From assembly GCF_003597395.2 (NCBI RefSeq), contig NC_133774.1:42616695-42680694 (forward strand): a stretch of DNA of 64,000 nt, read 5' to 3'. Position 1 is the first letter of the stretch. Each line of letters starts with the position of its first letter. This document shows positions 12,250 to 23,429 of the stretch, piece by piece. The translations under genes were made by a program, and so were the position numbers. The DNA comes from Chelonoidis abingdonii (Eukaryota; Chordata; Testudines; Testudinidae). The notes beneath the pieces are model-generated. The model was given only the letters and a program-made list of their open reading frames with translations. It was not told the origin of the DNA and did not search any database.

Positions 12250-13132
12250 TTAGTATTCTGCTGTCTGTGAGCAAAAAAGCCTTAATTCATTCTTTTTAAT
12301 GAAGTTGTCAATTTAGTAAAACTGAGGCAAGGGAGCTGGAAGGTTCTGTGACAGCACAAGAATTTGGAGGAGAGGAGAGGTAATCTGATAGTAGGGAAGA
12401 GGAACACAGGAATGGGCAGAGGTGAAACTAAGGGCAGTGTAAAAAGACAGATAAAGTAAAATCAGTTGGCAGTGGACAGTGGTCACCAATTGAATTATGT
12501 GACAATAAATAATTAGTGTCAGTGAACTGCAAAACTTATGGAAATGATAAGATGATGATTGGTAAAATATGTCCGTAATGTATGGAAACATGATATAGGG
12601 AGAGACCATATTGCTTCTGTGGCAATGGAATGGGTGCTACTAGGGTAAGGGCTTTCATAGCTTGATATTGTGGATGGATGGATGGACAGAAAGCAGCAAG
12701 TCCTGGAGGAATGCTGCATGGGGACATGGTTTTTACACCACCACATGGCTCACATAAACAAATGAGACCACGCTCAAGCAGATGTATTCAGGTGAGGTTC
12801 AGATTTGGTGTCTATTGGTCTAGATACTTACGTGTGTCACCCCCACCCCAGTACTCTAGTATCTAAGCACCTCCCAAGCATTTAAGAATAGAGATTAACA
12901 AGCTCGCGCTCTCTCTCCCTCCCTCTCTCCACAGCTTTCAGGAAAATAGTTTAATTATTTTGGAAGTAGGAGTTTGTGGTGTGTGCACACACACACAGGG
13001 TATAGTATCCAAAGCCAGATGGATAGCTAGATAATGTTAAGATGTGACAGATGGGAAATGGTGATGGAATTCCTCTAGAGTCTTCTATTGCAAGGAGCAA
13101 TTGTGGTGGATGCAAGCTGCCTTAGGAATAGG
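12250..13132. other. Intronic sequence with small simple repeats
   Basis: It holds a short GGAT run near 12670, a CT-rich run near 12906-12930 and a short CA run near 12985. No gene is seen. Confidence 0.5.
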
Positions 13133-13470
13133 TAGGGCTAGTCTTATGGGTGGCCGATATGGGCAACCGCCCAGGGCGCTGTGGTCAAGAGGCTGCAGAA
13201 GGGCTATGCCCACCTGGAAGGCAGTGGAAGGAGATAAAAGGGGCTGTTGGGCAGAAGCCAGGCACTCACATGCCTACCCTCTCCACCCTCCCAGCAGCAT
13301 GACAACTGCAACATCACCATCACTCCAGCTGCTGCTGCTCTGCCTGCTGAGTGGCTGCCCGCCGCTGGGGAAGCAGTACATAAAGAGTGCCAAAGAAAGT
13401 TCTCCCAGGGCACTGTTTTCCCTAAGGCAGACTCTGGGAACAGGGCACATTTATTGCCTGTCCCAGTAAA
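13133..13470. repeat. GC-rich interspersed repeat, tentative
   Basis: The block with GGGCAACCGCCCAGGGCGC (about 13160) resembles a turtle DNA repeat recalled from memory. No clear terminal pair was found. The open frames inside it look incidental. Confidence 0.3.
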
Positions 13471-13659
13471 CCAGGGCTGTACCTACACTCAGATTTTTGT
13501 TCAGTTCTCTAACCTGCTGTAACACCAGATCAGATCCACTGGTACTACAATGGTGGGAGCACTAGTGTATACTGGCAGCCAAAGCAGTTCTAAGAACCTT
13601 GTTCTTAGCTGTGATACATCAGCTTAGAGGAGAGGGGCTGCAGGCTTAGTTTTGTTTTA

Positions 13660-13995
13660 CATTTATATAACATTACCTCTTTTAAAACCTTCTGGTTTTT
13701 CACATTTCTTTTGCCATTCTGGTTTTTATTTTGTTTGTTTGTTTTTGTGTCTCAGTCCTGTGTTTTCTCTCATTTTTTCCCCTTGATTTGAATTCTTTGC
13801 TTGTTTTCGATTTTCATTCATTTACCCTTTTCTCTGGCTTTTTTTCTTCCTTTTTATTTTCCATTCTTTGCATTTTGGTCAGCCTCCCTTTATTCTCTTT
13901 GTTTTTGTTACTCATTCTTTTCCTTTTTCATTCTTTACCTTTCTTCCTCAATTTATTTTTCTTTTTGGTCTCTTCTGTTTCTCCTCTTCTTATGC
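13660..13995. repeat. T-rich / pyrimidine-rich low-complexity tract
   Basis: About 330 bases are dominated by T and TC runs on the plus strand. Overlapping open frames in all three frames, rich in Phe, Ser and Leu, are a composition effect. Confidence 0.8.
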
Positions 13996-15090
13996 CACTC
14001 ATTACTCTGCTGGAAGTGAAAAGAGTGCCAGTGAGTTCATTCTTCCAGAACAGCTAACTTTTTTTTCCTATGAAGAGAAACCTCTTTTGCTTTGATCTGT
14101 GGACTCACTCATCTGTTTTGTCTGTCTGTTCATATCGGCTACAATTCTATCTCCTGGCTATATATCATGAGGGTGACAGAAGGAAAATGTTGCAACATTT
14201 TCTCTGTTATTCATGCTTGTACTTTCTGAATACTCTGATTTCACAGTATTTTTAGGAAAGTTTTATGTTATAAGTAGGGCATAATTTAAAGAAAGAGGAA
14301 TCACTCAAATATCACTCTGAAAAAATTGGCATTTTGCTTTTGGTCAGCGTTGGACTGAAGAAACATAAACAATAGAAGAAAATTAAGTTCCATGTTAGGC
14401 TCTACCTAACAAATTATTTAGAAATCCTTGTAGTTATATCCAAAAATATACTCAAACAGTGATCAGAATGTTGTAAACCCTAGCTGTTTTCTCTTTTACC
14501 TCACTGACGGAGTGAACTGATTCCATATAAAATGTAGTGATGGTAATTTACAATATTCATGACTTTGGTATTTATTGTGATGAACTTATTTGATCTAAAT
14601 GTGGAAGGGATTTGTAGTTTTTGTACATGTTCTAGGCGTGTATATGTCTGCTAGTGGGAGTTTAACTCTCAGGTCCATAGAGGCACTATTGCTAATTAGA
14701 ATGTGAAAAGCTGTGTCTTGCTTACCTCAGTGTCTCTTGATAGTGGAAGCAACAGCCACATTCTTAGCTAGTCTTGGTGTTGTATATGCACCTACTTCTA
14801 GGTAAAATTCATATTTGTGCTTTTAGCTTTAATATATGTACAATGGCCTAATTTTGACATGCAGACATTGGTGTGGACAAATTTTGAAGGCACTCAAAAT
14901 GAAAGATGACAGAACTTGTTCCTTTCGCTATTTGCAGCTGAGTTCTTCACTGGAGCACTTGCCTACCAATGGAGACTTAGATGCTAGTAGACTTTAGGCA
15001 CCTGCAAGGTTAAGTGGCACCTGAGCGGAGGGGTTTGAGAATGTCGGTGGCACCTAGTTGTTGGACTTGGGCACATAAGCCCATTTGTGT
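13996..15090. other. Nothing recognised
   Basis: Moderately AT-rich sequence without supported features. Confidence 0.5.
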
Positions 15091-15098
15091 ATCTAGCT

Positions 15099-15810
15099 CA
15101 GCGGTGGGCAAATTTTTTGGCGCAAGGGCCACATCTGGGTGGGGAAATAGCATGTAGGGCCATGAATGTAAGGCTGGGGCAAGAGGTTGGGGTGTGGGAG
15201 TGGGTGCAGTGTGCAGGAAGGGGCTCAGGGCAAGGGGTTGGAGTGCAGCAGGGGGCTCTGCAGGGGGTTGGGGTGCAGGAGGAGTGTGAGGTGCAGTGGG
15301 GGCTCAAGGCAGGGGGTTGCGGTGTGGGGTGCAGGCAGGCTGCAAGTTCCAGCCCGGCACCACTTACCTTTAACAGCTCCGGGGTGGCAGCGGAGCACAG
15401 CAGGGCTAAGGCAGACTCCCTGCCTTCCCTGACCCTGTGTTGCTCCCAGAAGCAGCCAGCACCACATCCCTGTGGCTCCTGGGAGTGGGCAGGGGGCAGA
15501 GGGCTCACTGCGCTGCCCTCGCCTGTGGGTACCTCCCCCGAAGCTCCCATTGGCCACGGTTCCCCATTCTCAGCCAATGGGAGCTGCGGGGGGAGGGGGC
15601 AGTGTCTGCAGACAAGGGCAGCGCACAGAGCCCTCTGCCCCCCGCCAGGGGCCGCAGGGATGTGGTGCTGGCTGCTTCTAGGAGTGGCACGGAGCCAAGG
15701 CAGGCAAGGAGCCTGCCTTAGCCCCGCAGCGCCATGGGGGTAGCAATCCTGTGGGCCTGGTCCAAAGCCTTGATGGGCTGGATCTGGCCCAGGGGCCATA
15801 GTTTGCCCTG
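15099..15810. mobile_element. hAT-like non-autonomous transposon, 712 bp, perfect 8-bp TSD
   Basis: ATCTAGCT occurs immediately on both sides (15091-15098 and 15811-15818). The termini are CAGCGGTGGGCAAA and the complement of CAGGGCAAACTATGG. The interior is made of G-rich GGGGTTGGGGTG-type units and an internal inverted region. The long open frames inside on both strands are products of GC-rich sequence without stops and are not genes. Confidence 0.9.
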
Positions 15811-15818
15811 ATCTAGCT

Positions 15819-16290
15819 CCATGGTCTGAATATTTTGGCACATGTTTTCAGCAAGCTCTCTATCAGAAGTCAGCTGTGAGCTTAAAATGTAAAGTGCTTC
15901 GTCTGTTTCTAGAATCTTCTGCAAAGAAACTGATTTCTTCCACTTTTCAAATACAGAAGAAACCAAACGGTTGGCGTGTGTGTCATAATAGCATAGAGTG
16001 AACTGTCAACTACTGGTGATAAGTATAAGTTGCAGAGTGGGGTTTTCGAAGTACTAACTCTGGGAGATTAAAAAGTGGAGCCATCAGCACAGTGACTGTA
16101 GTCAAATTATCTGGGCAACTAGCTGTTTCACACAAAAAATAGAGTTTTGATCTGTGTACAATTTTCTTAAGACCACCTTCGTATTTGTTGAACAGAATAC
16201 TTAGCCAATTGCTTGGCAATGCAAATGTGGAGCTAGATTCAAGCTAGATTCTAAGCTACTCAGCATCACCATGCCTATGTTTTTGGTGCC
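15819..16290. other. Nothing recognised
   Basis: No supported feature. Confidence 0.5.
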
Positions 16291-16302
16291 TAGCAAATCA
16301 CT

Positions 16303-16477
16303 AAAAAACGACAAGAGTCCTGTGGCACCTTATAGACTAACAGACATCATGCATCTGACGAAGTGGATGTTCACCCACGAAAATTTATGCTCCAATATGT
16401 CTGTTAGTCTATAAAGTGCCACAGGAGTCTTTGTTCTTTTTACAGATCCAGACTAACATGGCTACCCCTCTGATACT
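16303..16477. mobile_element. Foldback retroposon with 12-bp TSD (possible Penelope-related)
   Basis: The unit is flanked by TAGCAAATCACT (16291-16302) and TAGCAAACCACT (16478-16489), 11 of 12 matching. The two arms, starting AGTCCTGTGGCACC and ending in the complement, form a long hairpin around a GTGGATGTTCACCCAC core, then a unique arm ends at GGCTACCCCTCTGATAC. A same-family unit lies at 19765-19938 in the opposite orientation. The 12-14 bp target duplications point to retroposition rather than cut-and-paste. A link to the Penelope-like RT at the window's left edge is inference only. Confidence 0.75.
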
Positions 16478-16789
16478 TAGCAAACCACTGGGATTCACAA
16501 TGTGTGAGCTAGGCACCTGGGCTCCCTTTACCATGAATGCGGAATGACAGGCACCTCTGAATGACATTCACAAAAGCCAGTACACTAGGCAGCTCCTTGA
16601 CTAAATTAACCCATGGGAGATGCCAAGGTGAGGGTTGTGCCCCTAACTCTACACCTTTCAGGGAGTTCTGTGCCTCCCTCTGTTTGAGATTCTCAGTTGC
16701 AAACTCTTGGGGTTAGGCATCTCCTCTACTTTTGCGAGAAGCAAAAGAGCAGCAGGAGGAGGAGGAGAAGGAGGATCTTTCATAACTTT

Positions 16790-16925
16790 TAGCCCAGTGG
16801 TTAGCATACTCACCTGGGAGATGGTGATCCCCAGGTCAAGTCCCTGCTCCATTTGAGCAGGAGAGGGGATTTTAATAAGGATCTACCAGCTCTCAGGTGA
16901 GCGCTCTAACCAGTGGACTATGGGA
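16790..16925. repeat. Foldback repeat with tRNA-like arms
   Basis: The left arm reads AGCCCAGTGGTTAGCATAC then CTCACCTGGGAGATG, and the right arm carries the inverse CAGGTGAGCGCTCTAACCAG. The arms resemble the A- and B-box half of a tRNA, but no complete cloverleaf is present, so this is a repeat and not a tRNA gene. Confidence 0.55.
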
Positions 16926-17739
16926 TATTCTGATGTGGGGGCTCTCTCAGTCTCTGTTCCTCTGTGGATAAATAATTTAAAAAGTCTTTGGAGCAGGGAG
17001 ACTGGATTCTGGGTCTCCCACCTCCCAGAAGAGTGCTGTTGTGATCACTGGACCTCCAGTTTTACCTTAATTGTGAGCTCAACTGTATTACGTCAATAGG
17101 ATGACACAATTCGCTACCTATAACAACAAATGTTGATGGTAAAAGGTGCAAAAGCAAGATAGACTGGATTGGTCCAAACAAAAAGGAGTATAGATATAAC
17201 TCAAGGACAGTGTTAAGATCATGCTTCGGAAACAAGAAACATGTGGAACCGGAAATCAGTGAACCAAAATTGGTGTCTCGGAAGTTAGACCTATTGTGGA
17301 CAAAATGATGGGAGGACAGGCTATTCCACCCATTATTCCCTTTTGTGGTCCTTAAAGAAAGAGACTTTGGGAGAAAAATTGGCCATTGGAATGAGCTTCA
17401 CTATCATGGCTGCTACCACCACCATATCCTGCAATGATGGACCTTCATTCTGATCCTGAGAGATCCAGACCAGGCCAAAAAGTGGGATCCAGATGATTCC
17501 GCCAATTCTACCAGTTCCAACCGAATCCTGAACACCAGCTGAGCAGTGAGACTGTGTTCCCTCCTCCTTCCTTTTGTCCATTCCCTTCCCCATCTTATTT
17601 CTTCTCTGTCCTACTATCCCTCTTATATCTTCTGGCTTAGCTGGCCATACGGTATATTTTGCTACACTACTGTAAGCCTATGACCAGAAAGAGGCAGTTA
17701 AATGCAACCTAAACAACTCAATGCTGGTACAAGTTTACC
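16926..17739. other. Nothing recognised
   Basis: Some text after 16926 may extend the foldback repeat. Otherwise no feature. Confidence 0.45.
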
Positions 17740-18935
17740 AGGTTTCAGAGTGGCTGACAAGACTGTCTCATGCCTGTTTTTCCACTAGTGAGGTTGTAAG
17801 TGAAAATAAACAACAGACACTCTGATGGGATTCCTGGGGTGCAATCTGCTGTGGGACGCTGAGCCTACTGTCCTAACAACCTCACACTGATGATGTTGGG
17901 GTAATCTCACACTGATGATGTTGGCAAGCTACAAACCTCTGCAGGTACTGTACTTACACATATCCACAGGAAGGGACTGAGTTACACGAATGCTTCTCCC
18001 AGCCACTCATGAACCAACAGCAGAGAGGCTCAAGCCAATTCCCCCCAGTTCCCCAGCCCTGCACCCTCAGAACTATATTGTCTTTCCTTGGTCAGAAGCC
18101 TGACCAGTGTAAGTTCATTACCCAGTCCACCCCGCCCTCACAGTGGAGAAGACACACACTAGCCTTTGTAAACTAAGCTGAGATTTCCCAAGCACTTTAA
18201 CAAAAACATTGTTTTAGATAAAATATAAAACAGATTTATTAACTACAGAAAGATAGATTTTAAGTGATTATAAGTAGTACATGTAGAGATCAAAGTTGGT
18301 TACCTAAGAAATAAAAGTAAATTCACAATCTGAGTTATAAACTAAACAAGATTTGAATCAAACAGTGTCTCACCCTGATAGGTGGTACTAGCAAGTCAGA
18401 GATCTTCAATACACAAGCTGGGACCACTCTCCCCAGTTCAAAGTCTTTGTCCTCCAGACGTATTTCCAAGTGTTGAGTTGTAGGGGGAGTGAGGCCAAGC
18501 CATGATGTCATTTCCCCACTTCATAGTTTCTCCCAGCTTGCTTGAAAGATCTTTTGGTATGACATGGGTTGAGCAGTTTCCATTGTATATGTGCTATCTC
18601 TGACAAGTCTCATTGTATACAGTTCTTGAGACAGTGGCTTCCCTTTAATGGGCTATCAGTCCATCTGGCTACTGTATTGTTGTACCTGAAAGACTGGTTG
18701 TGGGTGATCCCAACCTCACAACATATTTCAGTATTACACACACACAGCAAAACTTCATAACTTCACATACAATAATAGTACGTACAATCCAATAGAACAT
18801 AAGAGTTCAACAGATCAACTTTTAAAATGACACCCCACAAGGCATACTTTGTACAAAACATCATAATTATATGCCAGTGGTGAATATGGGGGTTCCAGGG
18901 TGCTGCTTTAAGGCACAGAGTGTCACAGATACAGA
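17740..18935 (-). repeat. Long LTR-like turtle repeat
   Basis: A roughly 1.2 kb block with landmark phrases (AGTTACACGAATGCTTCTCC near 17970, GATAGATTTTAAGTGATTA near 18250, CAAGGCATACTTTGTAC near 18840) matches, from memory, a repeat common in turtle genomes, probably an LTR read in reverse. It contains a 19-bp tandem duplication, CTCACACTGATGATGTTGG, at about 17881 and 17907. No internal genes. Class is not proven. Confidence 0.5.
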
Positions 18936-19750
18936 AGGTGCATTTTCTATCTTTGTTATTCTTTTCTTTCCCCTTTTGTGTGCTTTGTCTTGTTTTATTT
19001 TTCTAGGAAGCAGAATCAGACTTTAACAGCAACAACCTATCTCAACTAATTCTCTTTTCCCCCAAAAAGATGGCAATTACAATCTTTAATACCATCTAAG
19101 AGACTGTCAAGGGGGTTTTAATAAAAGGTCATTTTAATAAAAATGACGTTTAATTATGTGTTTGCCATGCTGCTAAGCAGGCTGCCGTCTCTGTATACTA
19201 AACCCGAACCATGTTGGCCAGTGACTGAGTTATGTTAACACGTTTGATACAACTGTGCTTTAACCACCAGGGTACAGAGCCATTCTCATACTTCTCTCCC
19301 TGGCCCTCTCTTTCCTCTGTCCCAGAATAGAGGCTGACTCAAAATCACAATCTCCTTCCTGGTTTCCTCCAGCCTTGGGAAAGAGTAGACTGTACCTAGT
19401 CTACACCCAGCTCAGCATCTGTAGCCCAGCAAGCTGAGGAAGAAGCTCTGTGTGAGAATCCCACATTTTCTATCAATCCTGTACTGCAAACATGTGGTGT
19501 TATCTATTCAAACTGAAAGCACCAAATTATGAAATGTATACAGAGTGTATGTAACACTTCCAAAGAATGTTGTCATTCTTGTTGTATCTTAATTTTAGAG
19601 AACAGTACTCTAATTTTCATATTTAATAAATTGAGAAGAAAAGGACAAATGCAGTAAGTGTCAACTAAAATTAATTATTGTTCAGTCTCTTTTAGAATTA
19701 AACTACAAATTTGCAATCATGAGTCACCACAAGGGCAAATTAAGTTGTAT
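18936..19750. other. Nothing recognised
   Basis: No supported feature. Confidence 0.5.
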
Positions 19751-19764
19751 TGAATTTTAGATAT

Positions 19765-19938
19765 CAGAGGGGTGGCCGTGTTAGTCTGGATCTGTAAAAG
19801 CAGCAAAGAATCCTGTGGCACCTTCTAGACTAACAAACGTTTTGGAGCATGAGCTTTCGTGGGTGAGTGGATATTCACCCACGAAAGCTCATGCTCCAAA
19901 ATGTCTGTTAGTCTAGAAGGTGCCACAGGATTCTTTGC
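19765..19938. mobile_element. Foldback retroposon with perfect 14-bp TSD
   Basis: TGAATTTTAGATAT flanks the unit exactly (19751-19764 and 19939-19952). After a unique head (CAGAGGGGTGGCCGTG...), two near-perfect arms of about 66 bases, beginning CAGCAAAGAATCCTGTGGCA and ending with its complement, fold around a GTGGGTGAGTGGATATTCAC apex. It is the same family as 16303-16477. It carries no gene. Confidence 0.85.
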
Positions 19939-19952
19939 TGAATTTTAGATAT

Positions 19953-20500
19953 TATAAAGAAAATAAATTGTAGAGTTATTAGTGTGCACAGAATTATAAC
20001 CTACTGACACGTTATATATTGGAACAAGTCTAACAAATATGCATGTATATGTTCATAGGACATTGTAAAATGTAGGCATGCTTTCAATTCAGTACAATCA
20101 GTGATTTATAGAAGCACATAGGTCAGGAGTTTATTGTGCTGAAAATCAGTGACTGTCGTGGATGATTTTTTTTTCTTTTTTTAAGACAAACGTTGAAAGA
20201 AAAACAAGTTAAAACACTTTGATTTCTATTAAATGAGAAAATTAGATGTAATTATAGAGAAGTTATCCATAAAAAGTGTTACATGTTCAGGTTTGTGCTT
20301 CAAGCTTTTGTGGAAAATGGCTTCTTTCATTCAGATTTTAGTATATTATATAAGCATGATAAGACAATATTTCCTCTTGTGATGAAACTTTCATACTGAT
20401 GCTGATTTTTTTTAAGATTTCAGGTCTTTCCCAAGCACCTGCTAATGAATACAAATTACTAAAAACATGAACAGCCTTATTACACAATCCTGTAAACACT
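19953..20500. other. AT-rich sequence, nothing recognised
   Basis: No supported feature. Confidence 0.5.
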
Positions 20501-20679
20501 TAGCACTTGTCTATATGGGAGCTTAGTTTGCACTAGTTGAGATTCCTGTTGGCAAGCATGGATGCAAGAATGCTCTGAAGATATGCTATGCTGGCATCTG
20601 CAATAGGCAAAGGCTGTTTGTGCTTTATATAAGCTGTTGGCATTAGGTGGCTTTGGTTTTGGACTGCAGCTGCCATGCC

Positions 20680-21735
20680 ATCAAGCAGATGATGTGGCTA
20701 CAACAGCGGCTCCTCCAGAGGCAACAGGGGATGGAGGAAAAGCGGGGACATCAACAAGGAACTGCTACTACACAAGTTCTTCCTGGAGCAGCTTCACACA
20801 GTGCAGCGCCATTTCTGGACCCAGGAAACCAGCATTGATTGGTGGCAGAGAATCTTTCTTCAAACCAGGGATGACCAGCAGTGGCAACAGAATTTCACTG
20901 TGGTGAAGGCAGCTTTTTGGAGATCTGTGCTGAATTGGCCTTGGGGCTACAGTAGTAGCGGTGTCCCATACCGGTTGAGATGTTGCCATTGCCATTGCCA
21001 TATGGAAGATGTCACCATTGCCATATGGAAGACAGCCACTCCTGACTGTTAACTGGTCCATTGCCAACTATTCAGCATGGGGAGATTGACTGTTGGGACC
21101 ATTGTCGTGAAGGTGTGTGCTGCTGTGCAGAAGGTATTGTTGAACCAGGTTATACAGCTTGGTGCTCAGGAGATTATTGATGGCTTTGCGTATGTGGGGT
21201 TCCGAAACTGTATTGAAGCAATTGATGAGAGCCAAGTGCTTATCTTTTCCCTGCCGCATCACACCTTGGAGGTTATAAACAGAAAAGACTATTTCTCCAA
21301 GGCCTGGTCAACTGCCATGGCAGATTTACAAACATAAATGCTGGGTGTTCTGGAAAGGTCCACAATGCTAGGATCTTTCAGAGCTCACGTCAGGTTACCT
21401 TTAATGAATAGTGGAAAGTTTGCGCCCCAGGATCACGATGGACAATAATGGTATAGAGATTGCTCCAGTCTTTGTGAGAGACCTGGAGCATATTATCTGC
21501 TTCTCTAGCTTATGAAGCTGCTCACAGGCTATTGGAGAGAAGAAAAGGAACAGTTTAACTATTGCCTCAGTACTTGCAGAATGACAGTGGAGTGTGAGTT
21601 GGGTAGTCACAAAGCTATATGGTGCTGTCTTTATGACTGGGTTAGAAGCTGCAAAACAAAACTTGCCTAGGAGAATAGCTGTGGATTGTATTTTGCACAA
21701 TATTTGTGAAAGGGAGAAAGTCATAACAATGAGTG
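20680..21735 (+). pseudogene. PIF/Harbinger DDE transposase pseudogene
   Basis: Plus-strand frames give, in order, LHTVQRHFWTQETSIDWW (about 20785-20840), DDQQWQQNF (about 20871-20897), a VTIAIWKTATPDC block (about 21010-21050), TVGTIVVKVCAAVQKVLLNQ (about 21085-21145), GFRNCIEAIDESQV (about 21197-21240) and INRKDYFS (about 21275-21300). Further on, CILHNICERER (about 21690-21720) marks the C-terminus. These match the usual order of the family's helix-turn-helix and DDE nuclease domains. The first catalytic Asp (AIDE, usually AIDG) remains, but stops and frameshifts after about 21338 destroy the rest. The enzyme would have cut and rejoined the element's ends. Open frames on the opposite strand across 21.4-22.0 kb are shadows. 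Confidence 0.8.
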
Positions 21736-22199
21736 GGAGGTGAAGGTACAGAGATTTGCTGAACACCATAAGCAACCATGAAGGCATCCACTGAAAAGTG
21801 TAAACCACCAGGTTAATGCTGTCAGAGATGCTTTTTGTTCTTACTTGGAGTTTGGTGCCTGACGATGTGCAGTTGTTATCCATGTTTGAGGGATGGTGGG
21901 GCAGGGTGTTGAATTGTGAGCACTGGAGTTTCTTTTTGGATGGTGAAAGTGGCATGTTGTCACACTCTTTATCTTGAGCCTGTGTTGTTATTCTTTGTAA
22001 GACCACATTACCTATGAAAATTTGTACTTGTTGTGTACTATGCTTGGATTCCAGATTATTTGTAATTTTCAGGGTTTTTTATTGCTTAGTATATGCCAGT
22101 CCGTAACTGCCAAGAATGAAATACATTACACATTTTGCTAACAATTGTAAACAAACAGATTTAAATTGAAAAAGTTCAAAATTTAAATATAGTGTGGTG

Positions 22200-22983
22200 G
22201 ATGGGGGCAATTCCTATTCACAGATGAGTGAACAACTTGCCTTTGCTGCTGCTTGTCCTTCTGAGAATGTAGTAAGTGAAGGCCCTGATAAAGGCCCAGG
22301 ATGAGGCCTAAGGCCTGAACTAAAGTATTGTTAAGACTTAGCTACAACAACATGGATGATTACTTACATGCCAAGGTCCCCTTGACAGGCTCTGTAGGTT
22401 GTTCTTCCTGTGTCCGAAACTGGGAATTGGGCTGGCTTCCTGTATGGCCACTCTCTGGGTCCCAAGTTCTGAAGAGATCCTGGCTGTTCAGGGAGATATC
22501 TTCTCTGTCCTCCTCATTGTCATCCTCCTCCAACTTGTGCTCTTGCATTGAGTCTCTGCAAGGCCATCATGTGAGCTAAAAATGCCTTTCCATATCCTTA
22601 AAAAATGGACAGGTCAAATGGCCAACGATGGATCTTCTTCTGTCATCCTTGCTGTCTTCGTATGTTTGCCTTAGCTGTTTGATTTTTATACAGCACTGAG
22701 AGGCGTCTTGGTAGTGACCCTTTTCAACCATCTGTTTTAATATTTCCTCTAACAGTTTCTTATTGTGGTGGCTGGCCACAAAAGCTGCCTGCACCCCCAT
22801 TTCTCCCCAGATGGCTAGATTATCAAGGTTCTGACTACAGCTGCAAGCAGCTGCTTGAGGACTCTTGTAAAGCTGCTGGAGGGCTATCAAAGTTGTCTGC
22901 AGCAGCATTCTGTGTACATGAACAATAATCTGCACTAACTTAATTCGCATCAAATTTAGTACACTTAGATAACAGGGCACCAA
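22200..22983 (-). pseudogene. PIF/Harbinger Myb/SANT-like DNA-binding protein pseudogene
   Basis: The minus strand has an open stretch from 22983 to 22576 (135 codons). It contains LAIWGEMGVQAAF, LEEILKQMVEKGHYQDASQC and CIKIKQLRQTYEDSKDDRR, the tryptophan-helix pattern of the Myb/SANT-like domain that accompanies PIF/Harbinger transposases and helps bring them to the element ends. Beyond 22576 reading continues with acidic residues but meets stops toward 22200. The protein start is unclear, since the frame upstream of 22983 does not show a known N-terminus. The relation to the transposase is convergent. Confidence 0.7.
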
Positions 22984-23142
22984 CTAGGGAGAGGATGTGC
23001 TTTAAAGGTTTGCATCACATATACACAGGCTTTTTCAATCCTCACTAACACAAGTTAGTATGGACTAAAGTGCCCATGCAGAGAAGCCATTACTTTTAAG
23101 TGTAGTTCTTGCTACTGCTAGTAGTGCCCAAAAACTTAATTG

Positions 23143-23429
23143 AAGGTCCGTCTATACTACCAGCCGGATCGGAGGGTAGCGTTCGATGTATCGGGGATCG
23201 ATTTATTGCATCTCGTCTGGACGCGATAAATTGATCTGCTAATCAACGCCCATACTCCACCTCGGCAGGAGGAGTAGGCGGAGTCAACGGGGGAGCCGCG
23301 GCAGCCGACTCGCCCCCAAGAGGACGGCCAGGTAAGTTGAACTAAGATACTTTGACTTCAGCTACACGAAAAGCATAGCTGAAGTTGCATATCTTAGTTC
23401 GAACCCCCCCACTAGTGTAGCCCAGGCCT
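23143..23429. repeat. Terminal-inverted-repeat DNA element, superfamily unassigned
   Basis: It begins AAGGTCCGTCTATACTACC and ends ACTAGTGTAGCCCAGGCCT, a recognisable inverted pair. Internal hairpins include GATCGATTTATTGCATCTCG and an inverted pair around 23355-23400 (CTTCAGCTAC and GTAGCTGAAG-like). It is CpG-rich against an AT-rich background. It has no coding capacity. Confidence 0.65.

Larger units (their letters stand above)
20503..23104. mobile_element. PIF/Harbinger DNA transposon, degenerate autonomous copy
   Basis: A DDE transposase relic on the plus strand (20.7-21.7 kb) and a Myb/SANT-like relic on the minus strand (22.2-23.0 kb) face each other, the usual two-gene plan of PIF/Harbinger elements. 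Possible termini are GCACTTGTCTATATGGGAGC at the left and the complement of GGCTTCTCTGCATGGGCAC at the right. They pair imperfectly, and a 3-bp TTA/TAA-like target site cannot be confirmed. Ends are approximate. Confidence 0.75.

Noticed and set aside
13731..14095. Overlapping Phe/Leu/Ser-rich open frames resembling membrane segments
   Set aside because: Caused by a T-rich tract; all three frames look alike.
15098..15841. 247-codon open frame on the minus strand and overlapping plus-strand frames
   Set aside because: They lie inside a hAT-like element with perfect target duplications; GC-rich repeats lack stops by composition and no domain is visible.
16303..19938. Paired foldbacks considered as CRISPR-like or regulatory hairpins
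   Set aside because: Each has its own target duplication and a retroposon structure; there is no array of spacers.
21401..22006. 201-codon open frame on the minus strand
   Set aside because: It is the antisense of the Harbinger transposase relic.
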